DNA of 64,000 nucleotides, from contig NZ_BONK01000003.1 in NCBI RefSeq assembly GCF_016862675.1, positions 310,001 through 374,000 of the forward strand, given 5' to 3'. The notes beneath the pieces are model-generated. The model was given only the letters and a program-made list of their open reading frames with translations. It made no database searches and was not told the origin of the DNA. Shown here piece after piece: positions 14,692-27,653 of the stretch. Each line of letters opens with the position of its first letter. The stretch's first letter is position 1. The position numbers and the translations under genes are program-made. The stretch comes from Cellulomonas chitinilytica (GTDB taxonomy: Bacteria; Actinomycetota; Actinomycetes; Actinomycetales; Cellulomonadaceae).

Positions 14692-16965
14692 TCAGACCGC
14701 GCCGTGGAACGTGCGGGACAGCACGTCGAGCTGCTGCTCCCGGGTGAGCCGCACGAAGTTCACCGCGTACCCGGAGACCCGGATGGTGAGCTGCGGGTAG
14801 TTCTCCGGGTGCTCCATGGCGTCCAGGAGCGTCTCGCGGTTCAGCACGTTGACGTTCATGTGGTACCCGGAGGACAGGGTGTACGCGTCGAGCAGACCGA
14901 CGAGGTTCGTCACCTGCTCCTCGGGGGTCCGGCCGAGCCCGCTGGGCACGACCGAGGACGTCAGCGAGATGCCGTCCTGCGCCTCCGAGTAGGGCAGCTT
15001 CGCGACGGACAGCGCCGAGGCGAGCATGCCGTGCGTGTCGCGGCCGTTCATCGGGTTGGCACCCGGGGCGAACGGCTCGCCGAGGCGGCGGCCGTCGGGC
15101 GTCGAGCCGGTGGCCTTGCCGTAGACGACGTTCGACGTGATCGTCAGCACGGACTGCGTGTGCAGGGCGTTGCGGTACGTCGGGTACTGGCGGATCTTCT
15201 GCATGAACGTCTTGACGATCCACACGGCGATCTCGTCGGCGCGGTCGTCGTCGTTGCCGTAGGTCGGGAAGTCGCCGGTCACGCTGTACTCGGTGACGAG
15301 CCCGTCCGTGGTCCGCAGGCCCTTGACGGTCGCGTACTTGATGGCCGACAGCGAGTCGACGACGACCGACAGGCCGGCGATGCCGCAGGCCATCGTCCGC
15401 AGGATCTCGCGGTCGTGCAGCGCCATCTCGATGCGCTCGTAGGCGTACTTGTCGTGCATGAAGTGCACGCAGTTGAGCGCGTCGACGTACGTCTGGGCCA
15501 GCCAGTCCATCATCACGTCGAACTTCGCCATGACGTCGTCGTAGTCGAGGAGCTCGCCCTCGACGGGCGCGGCGACGGGTGCGACCTGCTTGCCGGAGAC
15601 CTCGTCGCGGCCGCCGTTGATCGCGTACAGCAGCGCCTTGGCGAGGTTGACCCGCGCGCCGAAGAACTGCATCTGCTTGCCGACCTTCATCGGCGACACG
15701 CAGCACGCGATGGCCGCGTCGTCGCCCCAGTCGGCACGGATGAGGTCGTCGGACTCGTACTGCACGGCGGAGGTGTCGATCGACACCTGCGCGCAGTACC
15801 GCTTGAAGCCCTCGGGGAGCTTGTCGCTCCAGAACACCGTCATGTTCGGCTCGGGGGCCGGGCCCAGGTTGTAGAGCGTCTGCAGGTACCGGAACGACGT
15901 CTTGGTGACGAGCGGCCGGCCGTCCTCGCCGATCCCGCCGATCGACTCGGTGACCCAGGTCGGGTCGCCGGAGAACAGCGCGTCGTACTCGGGCGTGCGC
16001 AGGAAGCGCACGATCCGCAGCTTGATGACGAAGTCGTCGACGAGCTCCTGCGCCTGCTCCTCGGTGAGGACGCCCGCCTCGAGGTCGCGCTGCAGGTAGA
16101 CGTCGAGGAACGTCGAGGTGCGGCCCAGCGACATCGCCGCGCCGTTCTGCTCCTTGACCGCGGCCAGGTACGCGAAGTACAGCCACTGCACGGCCTCACG
16201 GCCCGTGGTCGCCGGCCCGGAGATGTCGTAGCCGTAGGACGCGGCCATGGCCTTCAGCTCGCCGAGCGCGCGGATCTGCTCCGCGTTCTCCTCGCGGTCG
16301 CGGATGACGTCCTCGACGGAGCGCTCCATGTCGAGCTCGGCCCGCTCGAGCTTCTTCGCGGCGATCAGCGCGTCGACGCCGTACAGGGCGACGCGGCGGT
16401 AGTCGCCGATGATCCGGCCGCGGCCGTAGGCGTCGGGCAGGCCCGTGATGATGTGGCTGCTGCGCGCGGCCCGGACCGCCGGCGGGTACACGTCGAAGAC
16501 GCCGTCGTTGTGCGTCTTGCGGTACTTGCCGAAGATCTCGCCGACCCGCGGGTCGGGCTCGTAGCCGTACGTCTCGAGCGACTTCTCGACCATCCGGTAG
16601 CCGCCGTTGGGCATGATCGCGCGCTTCAGCGGCGCGTCCGTCTGGAGGCCCACGATGAGCTCGTTCGCCTCGTCGATGTAGCCCGGGGCGTGCGACGTGA
16701 TGGTCGACGGGGTGTGCTGGTCGACGTCGTAGACGCCCTTCTCGCGCTCGGCCGGGAACATCGCCGAGAGCCGGTCCCAGATGCCCGTCGTCCGGGCGGT
16801 CGGGCCTGCGAGGAACGCGCTGTCACCCTCGTACGGGGTGTAGTTGCGCTGGATGAAGTCGCGCACGTCGATGTGGTCCGCCCACGGACCCGACGTGAAA
16901 CCGCTCCAGGCGGCAGGCGTGGCGCTCGCGAGGTCCTCGCGGCTGTGGGCGGTGGTGGTCGACAT
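14692..16965 (-). CDS. pflB: Formate C-acetyltransferase (pyruvate formate-lyase)
   Basis: A 757-residue glycyl-radical enzyme that cleaves pyruvate with CoA into acetyl-CoA and formate. The thiyl pair Cys421-Cys422 lies in [12 protein letters not shown] and the radical glycine is Gly732 in RVSGYAVNF near the C-terminus; both fit the E. coli numbering (418/419 and 734) within a few residues. GAGGAG sits about 8 bases before ATG 16965. It is oxygen-sensitive in known cases and serves mixed-acid fermentation. The promoter region upstream has a readable -35/-10 and, directly upstream of the -35, a DosR/DevR-like box, so hypoxic induction is likely. It lies downstream of dxs on the same strand but with its own promoter. 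Confidence 0.97.
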   Translation of the reverse strand: MSTTTAHSREDLASATPAAWSGFTSGPWADHIDVRDFIQRNYTPYEGDSAFLAGPTARTTGIWDRLSAMFPAEREKGVYDVDQHTPSTITSHAPGYIDEANELIVGLQTDAPLKRAIMPNGGYRMVEKSLETYGYEPDPRVGEIFGKYRKTHNDGVFDVYPPAVRAARSSHIITGLPDAYGRGRIIGDYRRVALYGVDALIAAKKLERAELDMERSVEDVIRDREENAEQIRALGELKAMAASYGYDISGPATTGREAVQWLYFAYLAAVKEQNGAAMSLGRTSTFLDVYLQRDLEAGVLTEEQAQELVDDFVIKLRIVRFLRTPEYDALFSGDPTWVTESIGGIGEDGRPLVTKTSFRYLQTLYNLGPAPEPNMTVFWSDKLPEGFKRYCAQVSIDTSAVQYESDDLIRADWGDDAAIACCVSPMKVGKQMQFFGARVNLAKALLYAINGGRDEVSGKQVAPVAAPVEGELLDYDDVMAKFDVMMDWLAQTYVDALNCVHFMHDKYAYERIEMALHDREILRTMACGIAGLSVVVDSLSAIKYATVKGLRTTDGLVTEYSVTGDFPTYGNDDDRADEIAVWIVKTFMQKIRQYPTYRNALHTQSVLTITSNVVYGKATGSTPDGRRLGEPFAPGANPMNGRDTHGMLASALSVAKLPYSEAQDGISLTSSVVPSGLGRTPEEQVTNLVGLLDAYTLSSGYHMNVNVLNRETLLDAMEHPENYPQLTIRVSGYAVNFVRLTREQQLDVLSRTFHGAV

Positions 16966-16996
16966 CTTTGCTCCTCGTGGGGTGGTCGATAACCCG

Positions 16997-17025
16997 ACGC
17001 TATGAAGCAAATGATGGGATGTCTT
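16997..17025 (-). promoter_or_regulatory. Promoter of pflB
   Basis: Minus strand: AAGACA (17025-17020, 4/6 to TTGACA), a 17-base spacer and TAGCGT (17002-16997). The predicted start is near 16990, giving a leader of about 25 bases with a GAGGAG ribosome site. Confidence 0.5.
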
Positions 17026-17039
17026 AGGACCTTCGACCC
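17026..17039. promoter_or_regulatory. DosR/DevR-like box AGGACCTTCGACCC at pflB
   Basis: Matches most of the mycobacterial hypoxia box core (GGGACTTNNGNCCC, from memory) at 12 of 14 positions counting N as match. It abuts the -35 and is centred near -42 from the predicted start, the usual place for an activator. Confidence 0.5.
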
Positions 17040-17091
17040 GGCGGGGCCAGAGAGAGGCGCAGGTCACACCAGCCCGTGGCGAATGCGCAGG

Positions 17092-18969
17092 TCAGACGGC
17101 CTTCCCGAGTGCAGTCAGCACGTCCCGGGCCACATCCTCGGGGCGCAGCCGCAGGGTGCCGACGAGCTGCTCCCGGGTCGCGTGGTCGAGGAACTGGCGT
17201 GGGATCCCCACGGCCTGCACCGCCGTCGAGATACCCGCCTCGCGGCAGCGCTGCCCGACGAGCGCGCCGACCCCACCGTCGACCACGCCGTCCTCGATCG
17301 TCACGGTGTGGTCGTGCTCCCCGACGAGCTTGGTGAGCGCTGCGGGGACCGGCATGACCCAGCGCGGGTCGACGACGGTGGCGCGCAGCCCGTGCGCGGC
17401 GAGGATCTCGGCGGTCCGCAGCGCGGTGGACGCCATCGCACCGACGCCGACGACGAGCACGGACGGCCCCTGCCCGCCGTGCCGGGCGAGGACGTCGACA
17501 CCGTCCACGTCCTCGAGCGACGGGATCTCGTCGCCCATCGCACCCTTGGGGTACCGCACCACCGTGGGGGCGTCGTCGACGTCCACCGCCTCGCGCAGCG
17601 CGACGCGCAGCGTCTGCTCGTCGCGGGGCGCCGCGAGGCGCAGGCCCGGCACCACACCGAGCATCGCCATGTCCCACATCCCGTTGTGGCTCGCGCCGTC
17701 GTCGCCGGTGAGCCCGGCCCGGTCCAGCACGAACGTGACGCCGGCGCGGTGCAGGGCCACGTCCATGAGCACCTGGTCGAACGCGCGGTTCAGGAACGTC
17801 GCGTAGACGGCCACCACGGGGTGCAGCCCGCCGAAGGCCATGCCCGCGGCCGACGTCGCCGCGTGCTGCTCCGCGATGCCGACGTCGAACACCCGCTCGG
17901 GGAACTCCTCGGCGAACGGGGCGAGCCCCACGGGCTGGAGCATCGCCGCGGTGATCGCGACGACGTCCTTGCGGCGCCGGCCGATCCGCACGATCTCGTC
18001 GGCGAACACGCTCGTCCACCCGAACCGCGACGGCGCGAGGGGCAGCCCCGTCTCGGGGTGGATCCGCCCGACCGCGTGGAACCGGTCGGCGATGTCCTGC
18101 TCGGCCGGCGTGTACCCGCGGCCCTTCTCGGTGATGACGTGCACGATGACCGGCCCGCCGAACGCCTTCGCCCGGACGAGCGCGCGCTCGACGGCAGGCT
18201 CGTCGTGCCCGTCGACCGGTCCGACGTACTTGATGCCGAGGTCCTCGAACATGCCCTGCGGCGCGACGACGTCCTTGATGCCCTTCTTCAGGCCGTGCAG
18301 CGCGTCGTACGCCATCCGGCCCGGCGTCCCGGAGCGCCGCAGCGTGCGCTTGCCCCAGGACAGGACGTTCTCGTACCCCTGCGTCGTGCGCAGCGTGTCG
18401 AGGTGGTGCGCGAGGCCACCGATCGTCGGCGCGTACGACCGGCCGTTGTCGTTGACGACCACCACCAGCCGGCGGTCCTGGCCCGCCGCGATGTTGTTCA
18501 GGGCCTCCCACGCCATGCCGCCGGTGAGGGCGCCGTCGCCGATCACGGCGACGACGGAACGATCCCCGCGACCCTGCAGCTGGTTCGCCTTCGCGATGCC
18601 GTCGGCCCAGCTCAACGCGGTCGACGCGTGCGAGTTCTCGACGACGTCGTGCTCGGACTCGGCGCGGCTCGGGTAGCCCGACAGGCCGCCCTTGCGGCGC
18701 AGCTGCGAGAAGTCGGAACGCCCGGTCAGCAGCTTGTGCACGTACGCCTGGTGGCCGGTGTCGAAGACCATCGTGTCGAGCGGCGACTCGAACACGCGGT
18801 GCAGCGCGATGGTGAGCTCGACGACGCCGAGGTTCGGTCCGAGGTGACCGCCCGTGCGGGAGACCTGCTCGACGAGGAACGTGCGGATCTCGTCCGCGAG
18901 GTCCTGGACCTGGCGGGGGGTGAGCGCGCGCACGTCGGCAGGCGACCCGATGCTGTCGAGCTGTCCCAT
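17092..18969 (-). CDS. dxs: 1-deoxy-D-xylulose-5-phosphate synthase
   Basis: A 625-residue thiamine-diphosphate enzyme, first step of the MEP pathway: pyruvate plus glyceraldehyde 3-phosphate give DXP and CO2. Signatures are [21 protein letters not shown] at the N-terminus (split here: [20 protein letters not shown]), the TPP-Mg motif [24 protein letters not shown], and in the transketolase-like middle domain [15 protein letters not shown] with the catalytic Glu. ATG 18969 is preceded by GAAGGAGG, an excellent ribosome site. Corresponds in gene order to Rv2682c. A TAGAGT -10 lies about 65 bases upstream, divergent from the guaB1 promoter. DXP feeds isoprenoids, and a polyprenyl synthase occurs later in the window. 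Confidence 0.97.
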   Translation of the reverse strand: MGQLDSIGSPADVRALTPRQVQDLADEIRTFLVEQVSRTGGHLGPNLGVVELTIALHRVFESPLDTMVFDTGHQAYVHKLLTGRSDFSQLRRKGGLSGYPSRAESEHDVVENSHASTALSWADGIAKANQLQGRGDRSVVAVIGDGALTGGMAWEALNNIAAGQDRRLVVVVNDNGRSYAPTIGGLAHHLDTLRTTQGYENVLSWGKRTLRRSGTPGRMAYDALHGLKKGIKDVVAPQGMFEDLGIKYVGPVDGHDEPAVERALVRAKAFGGPVIVHVITEKGRGYTPAEQDIADRFHAVGRIHPETGLPLAPSRFGWTSVFADEIVRIGRRRKDVVAITAAMLQPVGLAPFAEEFPERVFDVGIAEQHAATSAAGMAFGGLHPVVAVYATFLNRAFDQVLMDVALHRAGVTFVLDRAGLTGDDGASHNGMWDMAMLGVVPGLRLAAPRDEQTLRVALREAVDVDDAPTVVRYPKGAMGDEIPSLEDVDGVDVLARHGGQGPSVLVVGVGAMASTALRTAEILAAHGLRATVVDPRWVMPVPAALTKLVGEHDHTVTIEDGVVDGGVGALVGQRCREAGISTAVQAVGIPRQFLDHATREQLVGTLRLRPEDVARDVLTALGKAV

Positions 18970-19033
18970 GGCGGCCTCCTTCCTCGGTGCGGCGACGATG
19001 CCGCACGGTGCGGACTGCCGAAGGCTTGCCCAC

Positions 19034-19039
19034 ACTCTA
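19034..19039 (-). promoter_or_regulatory. -10 element TAGAGT for dxs
   Basis: Predicts a start near 19027 and a 58-base leader holding a CCGCAC-GTGCGG hairpin (19002-19014) and the GAAGGAGG ribosome site. Confidence 0.45.
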
Positions 19040-19097
19040 GGACGCGATCCGTCCCCCTCGCCGCCGCGACCGGCGTCCGGTGGTGGAGGCTGCGTGA

Positions 19098-21336
<2,239 letters not shown>

Positions 21337-21340
<4 letters not shown>

Positions 21341-22011
21341 CCGGTTCCGGCGCCCGGGCCGAGCTCGTCGACCTGTGCGGGCGCGGGATCGACTGGCGCA
21401 TGGACCCGGCCCGGGTCCTGCCTGACCCAGGCACGGCCCGCCCCGCCGCCGTGCTCGTCCTGTTCGGGCACCTCGACGACCGGCCGGCGGACGCGGCGCA
21501 CCCGGCGGTGGCGCGCGACCTCGACGTCCTGCTGCAGCGCCGCTCGGCGACCCTCGGCCACCACGCCGGACAGGTCGCGTTCCCGGGCGGAGGCATCGAC
21601 GCGACGGACGCCGACGCCGCCGGTGCGGCGCTGCGGGAGGCGGTCGAGGAGACCGGTCTCGACCCGAGCGGGGTCGAGGTGCTGGGCGCGCTCGCGCCGC
21701 TGGCCCTCCCGGTGAGCAACTACCTCGTCACGCCCGTGCCCGCGTGGTGGACCCGGCCGTCGCAGGTCGCCGCCGTCGACCACCGCGAGACGGTCGACGT
21801 GTTCCGCGTGCCGGTCGCCGACCTGCTGGACCCGGCGAACCGCGCGAGCGTCGAGCAAGAGCGCGGTGACCGTCGCGTCCGCACCCCGGCGTTCGTCGTC
21901 GACGACGTGCTGGTGTGGGGGTTCACCGCCATCGTGCTGTCCCGGATGTTCGACGCGCTCGGCTGGGCGGAGCCGTGGGACACCCGTAGGCTCGTCGATC
22001 CCCGCACCTGA
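21337..22011 (+). CDS. NUDIX hydrolase, CoA pyrophosphatase type
   Basis: A 224-residue hydrolase. The NUDIX helix reads GGGIDATDADAAGAALREAV then EETGLD, with the RE-x2-EE catalytic core; the D-A-D replacement of the usual glutamate before the core is normal in the CoA-diphosphatase subfamily (PF00293 CoAse group). Upstream LLQRRSATLGHHAGQVAFPG matches the UPF0035/CoA-binding motif LLTRRS-HxGQVAFPGG. Such enzymes cleave CoA or oxidised CoA to 3',5'-ADP and phosphopantetheine. GTG 21337 shares four bases with the preceding stop. The last codons contain the -10 hexamer of the next gene. Confidence 0.9.
21987..21992 (+). promoter_or_regulatory. -10 candidate TAGGCT inside the NUDIX gene
   Basis: Predicts a start near 22000 and a 20-base leader with GAGGAG before GTG 22020. 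Confidence 0.4.
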
Positions 22012-22019
22012 GGAGCGTC

Positions 22020-22904
22020 GTGCCGCACCCGAAGATCGAGGTCACCGTCACCGAGGACCTCGCCCGTACCCTGCTGCGCCGGCAGCACCCGGACCTGGCC
22101 GACCTGCCCCTGCGGTGGGTCGGGACCGGATGGGACAACGCCCTGTGGCGGCTCGGAGACCACCTGGCGCTCCGGTTCCCCGTGCGGGAGTCCGCGGTGC
22201 CGCTCGTGATCCACGAGCAGCAGTGGCTGCCGGTGCTCGCGCCGCACCTCCCCGTCGACGTGCCCGTCCCCGTCCGGGTGGGGGTCGCCGGTGCCGGGTA
22301 CCCGTGGCCGTGGAGCGTCGTGCCGTGGTTCGACTCCGTCTCCGCGGGCGTGACCCCCGTCGAGGAACGCGGCGCCTGGGCGGAGCAGCTCGCGGACGTG
22401 TTCGTCGCGCTGCACCGGCCCGCCCCGGTGGACGCTCCCCGGAACCCGTTCCGGGGAGTGCCGCTCGCGACCCGCCGCCAGGCCGTCGAGCACCGGGCCC
22501 GCACGGTGGTGCCCCGTCGTGCCGAGCGCGTGCTGGCCCGGTTCGACGCACTGGCCGCGGCACCCACCTGGGACGGGCAGCCGTTGTGGCTGCACGGCGA
22601 CCCGCATCCCGCGAACCTGCTCGTCCACGACGGCGCGCTGCGGGCGGTCATCGACTTCGGCGACCTCACCTCCGGTGACCCGGCCTGCGACCTCAGCACC
22701 GCGTGGCTGACGTTCGACGCCGACGCCCGGGCCCGGTTCCGGGCGCGCGTGGACGCGGGGTGCGGCTGGGACGACGCGATGTGGCGCCGGGCGCAGGCCT
22801 GGGCGCTGTCGATGTCGGTGTCGTTGCTCGCGCACCCCGACGAGTACCCGGAGCTCGCCGCGATGGGCCGTCACGGCCTCGCGCAGGCTCTGGCCGAGGA
22901 CTGA
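22020..22904 (+). CDS. Aminoglycoside phosphotransferase (APH)-family kinase
   Basis: A 294-residue kinase-like fold protein. The catalytic loop LWLHGDPHPANLLVHDG (Asp in HGD, Asn in ANLL) and the Mg-binding IDFGDLTSGDPACDLS are intact near residues 195-230. N-terminal strands RWVGTGWDNALWRLGDHLAL and ALRFPVRES form the nucleotide loop. APH-family members phosphorylate aminoglycosides, macrolides, homoserine, fructosamines or other small alcohols; the chromosomal setting without resistance genes argues for a housekeeping or unknown metabolite substrate rather than antibiotic resistance. GTG 22020 has GAGGAG 5 bases upstream, eight bases after the NUDIX stop. Confidence 0.85.
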   Translation: MPHPKIEVTVTEDLARTLLRRQHPDLADLPLRWVGTGWDNALWRLGDHLALRFPVRESAVPLVIHEQQWLPVLAPHLPVDVPVPVRVGVAGAGYPWPWSVVPWFDSVSAGVTPVEERGAWAEQLADVFVALHRPAPVDAPRNPFRGVPLATRRQAVEHRARTVVPRRAERVLARFDALAAAPTWDGQPLWLHGDPHPANLLVHDGALRAVIDFGDLTSGDPACDLSTAWLTFDADARARFRARVDAGCGWDDAMWRRAQAWALSMSVSLLAHPDEYPELAAMGRHGLAQALAED

Positions 22905-22914
22905 CCGGGCCGCT

Positions 22915-22920
22915 GATACT
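22915..22920 (+). promoter_or_regulatory. -10 element GATACT, leaderless type
   Basis: GATACT (TGATACT), six bases, ATG 22927. Confidence 0.5.
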
Positions 22921-22926
22921 GGCGCC

Positions 22927-23373
22927 ATGGCCGACGAGCCGAAGACCCGCCCCACCGACGCGGACGTCGACGCGTTCGTCGACGCCGTGCCCCATCCCGT
23001 GCGCCGGCGTGACGCACGGACGTTGATCGAGCTGCTCTCGCGCGTCACCGGTGAGGCGCCGACGCTGTGGGGCCCCTCGATCATCGGGTTCGGCACGTAC
23101 CACTACCGGTACGCGACCGGGCGCGAGGGCGACATGGCCGCCGCCGGCTTCTCCCCCCGGAAGGCTGCGACCACGGTGTACCTGAACGACGGGGTCGACA
23201 CGCACGCGGACCTGCTCGAACGGCTCGGACCGCACACGACCGGCAGGGGCTGCCTGTACGTCAAGGACCTCGACGACGTGGACCTGGGCGTGCTCGAGGC
23301 GATCCTGCGCGCGTCCTACGCGGCGTTGACGGTCGGCGACTTCGGCAGGCGCCTGTCGGGCCCCTCCGTCTGA
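22927..23373 (+). CDS. DUF1801 domain-containing protein (YdhG-like)
   Basis: A 148-residue protein of the DUF1801/YdhG superfamily. The conserved N-terminal helix-strand unit is VDAFVDAVPHPVRRRDARTL then IELLSRVTGEAP, followed by LWGPSIIGFGTYHYRYATGR, the diagnostic W-G-x-S-I-x-G-F-G motif, and a C-terminal VYLNDGVDTHADLLERLGPH. These small proteins are related to the frataxin-like YdhG/YjbR folds and have no settled function. GATACT six bases before the ATG suggests a leaderless message independent of the APH gene 22 bases upstream. Confidence 0.88.
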   Translation: MADEPKTRPTDADVDAFVDAVPHPVRRRDARTLIELLSRVTGEAPTLWGPSIIGFGTYHYRYATGREGDMAAAGFSPRKAATTVYLNDGVDTHADLLERLGPHTTGRGCLYVKDLDDVDLGVLEAILRASYAALTVGDFGRRLSGPSV

Positions 23374-23415
23374 TCGACCACGGTCGCGACGCCTGACCGT
23401 GTCGGAGCCCGTCCC

Positions 23416-23421
23416 TACAGT
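23416..23421 (+). promoter_or_regulatory. -10 element TACAGT, leaderless type
   Basis: TACAGT, six bases, ATG 23428 of the arginase-like gene. Confidence 0.55.
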
Positions 23422-23427
23422 GACCAG

Positions 23428-24336
23428 ATGGCTCCCGGCACCCCGCTCGGGCTCGTCGGCATCCCGTCGAGCGTCGCCGCGCACGCCCCCGGTCTCGAGC
23501 GGGCACCGGCCGCCCTGCGCGCCGCCGGGCTCGCCGACGCCCTCGGCGTCCCGCTCGTCGACCACGGCGACACGCCGGTGGCGCGCTGGCGTCACGACCC
23601 GCCGCGCGACGAGTCGCCGCACGACGCCGAACGGGTCGCCGAGGTCCTGCAGGAGGCCCGTGCCGCGGTCCGTGGCGTCCTCGCGCACGCGCACCGACCC
23701 CTCGTCCTGGGCGGCGAGTGCACGGTGACCCTCGCCGTCCTCGCAGCGTTCGCGGACGCCGGTCAGGACGTCGGGCTCGTTTACGTCGACGGCGGTCAGG
23801 ACCTCCACCTGCCGGCCGACCACCCGGACGAGCCGATCGCCGACTCGATGGGTGTCGCGCACCTGCTCGACCTTCCCGGGGCGCACGACGCGCTCGCCGG
23901 GATCGGTCCGCGCCGCCCGCTGCTCACGCCCGACCGGCTGGCGTTCGTGGGCTTCTCGGACGACGAGGAGGACGTGCACGGGCAGGTCCCGGCGCTGCGG
24001 CTGCCCGCCTCCGTTGTCGAGACCGACCCCTCCGCGGCGGCAGCGCACGCGGTGGCGACGGTTCAGGGGGACGACGGCTTCGTCGTCCATCTGGACGTCG
24101 ACGTCCTCGACTTCCTGCGGCTCCCCCTCGCCGACATCCCGACCTACGGCCGTGGGCTCGCGCCCGACGATCTCGCGACGCTGCTGCGAGGGCTGGTCCG
24201 CTCCCCCGGGTTCGGCGGCCTGGTCCTCGTCGAGGCCAACCCCGACCGGGACGACGCCGCCGGGACGCACCTGCGCACGCTCGTCCGGCTGCTCGCGCAC
24301 GCGTTCGCCGACGAGGAGACCCCCCAGGAGGGCTGA
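23428..24336 (+). CDS. Arginase/agmatinase-fold protein with altered metal site
   Basis: A 302-residue ureohydrolase-fold protein. Family positions are recognisable: LVLGGECTVTLAVLA in place of GGDHS-x-T, LVYVDGGQDLHLPAD in place of DAHxDxN, and VVHLDVDVLDFLRLP for the SxDxDxxDP motif. The aspartates (Asp121, Asp125, Asp223, Asp225) are retained but both metal-binding histidines are replaced, by Cys98 and Gly123. Classical binuclear-manganese ureohydrolase activity is therefore doubtful; a one-metal, other-metal or non-catalytic role is possible. The short N-terminus GLVGIPSSVAAHAPGLERAP resembles formiminoglutamase/arginase entry loops. The gene appears monocistronic, with its own leaderless-type -10 and a strong downstream hairpin. 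Confidence 0.8.
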   Translation: MAPGTPLGLVGIPSSVAAHAPGLERAPAALRAAGLADALGVPLVDHGDTPVARWRHDPPRDESPHDAERVAEVLQEARAAVRGVLAHAHRPLVLGGECTVTLAVLAAFADAGQDVGLVYVDGGQDLHLPADHPDEPIADSMGVAHLLDLPGAHDALAGIGPRRPLLTPDRLAFVGFSDDEEDVHGQVPALRLPASVVETDPSAAAAHAVATVQGDDGFVVHLDVDVLDFLRLPLADIPTYGRGLAPDDLATLLRGLVRSPGFGGLVLVEANPDRDDAAGTHLRTLVRLLAHAFADEETPQEG

Positions 24337-24358
24337 CCGTCGTTCGTGGCAGACGCGA

Positions 24359-24391
24359 ACGCGCCCGGACCCCGTCGGGGTCCGGGCGCGT
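24359..24391. terminator. Bidirectional hairpin terminator
   Basis: A perfect 15-bp stem (ACGCGCCCGGACCCC) with a GTC loop between the arginase-like gene (+) and acnA (-). Confidence 0.8.
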
Positions 24392-24408
24392 GTCACGTGG
24401 TCCGGACG

Positions 24409-27156
<2,748 letters not shown>

Positions 27157-27238
27157 GTGGGGCTCCTTCGCTGGCGAGTGTGCCGGTGGTGCTGCCGGGG
27201 ATGGGGGTCACCCGGACGGCGGGGCTGTGCGACCGTCC

Positions 27239-27244
27239 AGCCTA
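27239..27244 (-). promoter_or_regulatory. -10 element TAGGCT for acnA
   Basis: Predicts a start near 27232, giving acnA a leader of about 75 bases. Confidence 0.45.
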
Positions 27245-27264
27245 CGTCGGCGGCAGTCGCAAAC

Positions 27265-27282
27265 TATCTCGACGTCAAGATA
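27265..27282. promoter_or_regulatory. 18-base near-palindrome TATCTCGACGTCAAGATA, acnA operator candidate
   Basis: Symmetric at all but one base pair. Centred about 41 bases upstream of the predicted acnA start, overlapping where the -35 should be; no good -35 hexamer is present, consistent with an activator-dependent or repressed promoter. Confidence 0.6.
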
Positions 27283-27329
27283 CATGCTGGAGGCGCTTCG
27301 CCGCACCTCTGCCCACGTCGTGGCGCAGA

Positions 27330-27365
27330 TCGACCCCCGACGCCACCCTGAGGCTCGGGGGTCGA
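27330..27365. terminator. Hairpin terminator for the small charged-protein gene
   Basis: TCGACCCCCGA and TCGGGGGTCGA pair fully (11 bp) with a further GCC/GGC inside; just downstream of the minus-strand stop at 27377. Confidence 0.7.
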
Positions 27366-27376
27366 CGTCCTGCCCG

Positions 27377-27553
27377 TCAGGCGGAGCCGCTGCCGTCCTT
27401 CTCCTTCTGGAGAGCGTCCAGCGCTTTGCGCTCCGCCTCCACGGCTCGCTGGTGCGCCCGCGCGTCGTACTCCGGCGTGCCCTGCTTGTGCAGCTCCTGC
27501 GTCGCCAGCCGGCTCGCCTCGGCCAGCCGGTGCGCCGCGTCGTGCTCGCTCAC
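27377..27553 (-). CDS. Small charged hypothetical protein
   Basis: A 58-residue protein, almost entirely helical by composition: SEHDAAHRLAEASRLATQEL, ARAHQRAVEAERKALDALQK. It is rich in Ala, Glu, Lys and Arg with a heptad-like spacing of alanine and leucine, so a short coiled coil is likely. GTG 27553 is preceded by AGAAGGAG at a good distance, favouring it over an upstream in-frame ATG at 27601. It has its own terminator and lies between acnA and the RNA methyltransferase gene, all on the minus strand. I recognise no family and offer no function. Confidence 0.65.
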   Translation of the reverse strand: MSEHDAAHRLAEASRLATQELHKQGTPEYDARAHQRAVEAERKALDALQKEKDGSGSA

Positions 27554-27653
27554 CGTCAGCTCCTTCTCCGCCGGCCGCCGCGGTCCGGCTCCGCGTTCCA
27601 CGGTAGTCCGGCGGGCCTCGCCCGTCGCGCGCTCCGACGGCGTCGGCAGGACG

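Noticed and set aside
13186-16992. A 3.8-kb open frame opposite pflA and pflB
   Set aside because: It is a GC-rich shadow: the translation is Arg/Gly/Val-rich with no domains, while the opposite strand encodes clear PflA and PflB.
17017-17032. Alternative dyad using GGGATGTCTTAGGACC at the pflB promoter
   Set aside because: Half-site spacing does not match the 14-base box and the arms are not complementary.
22020-22904. Antibiotic resistance by the APH-family kinase
   Set aside because: Only the general fold is visible; there is no mobile element or resistance neighbour, and the family is broad.
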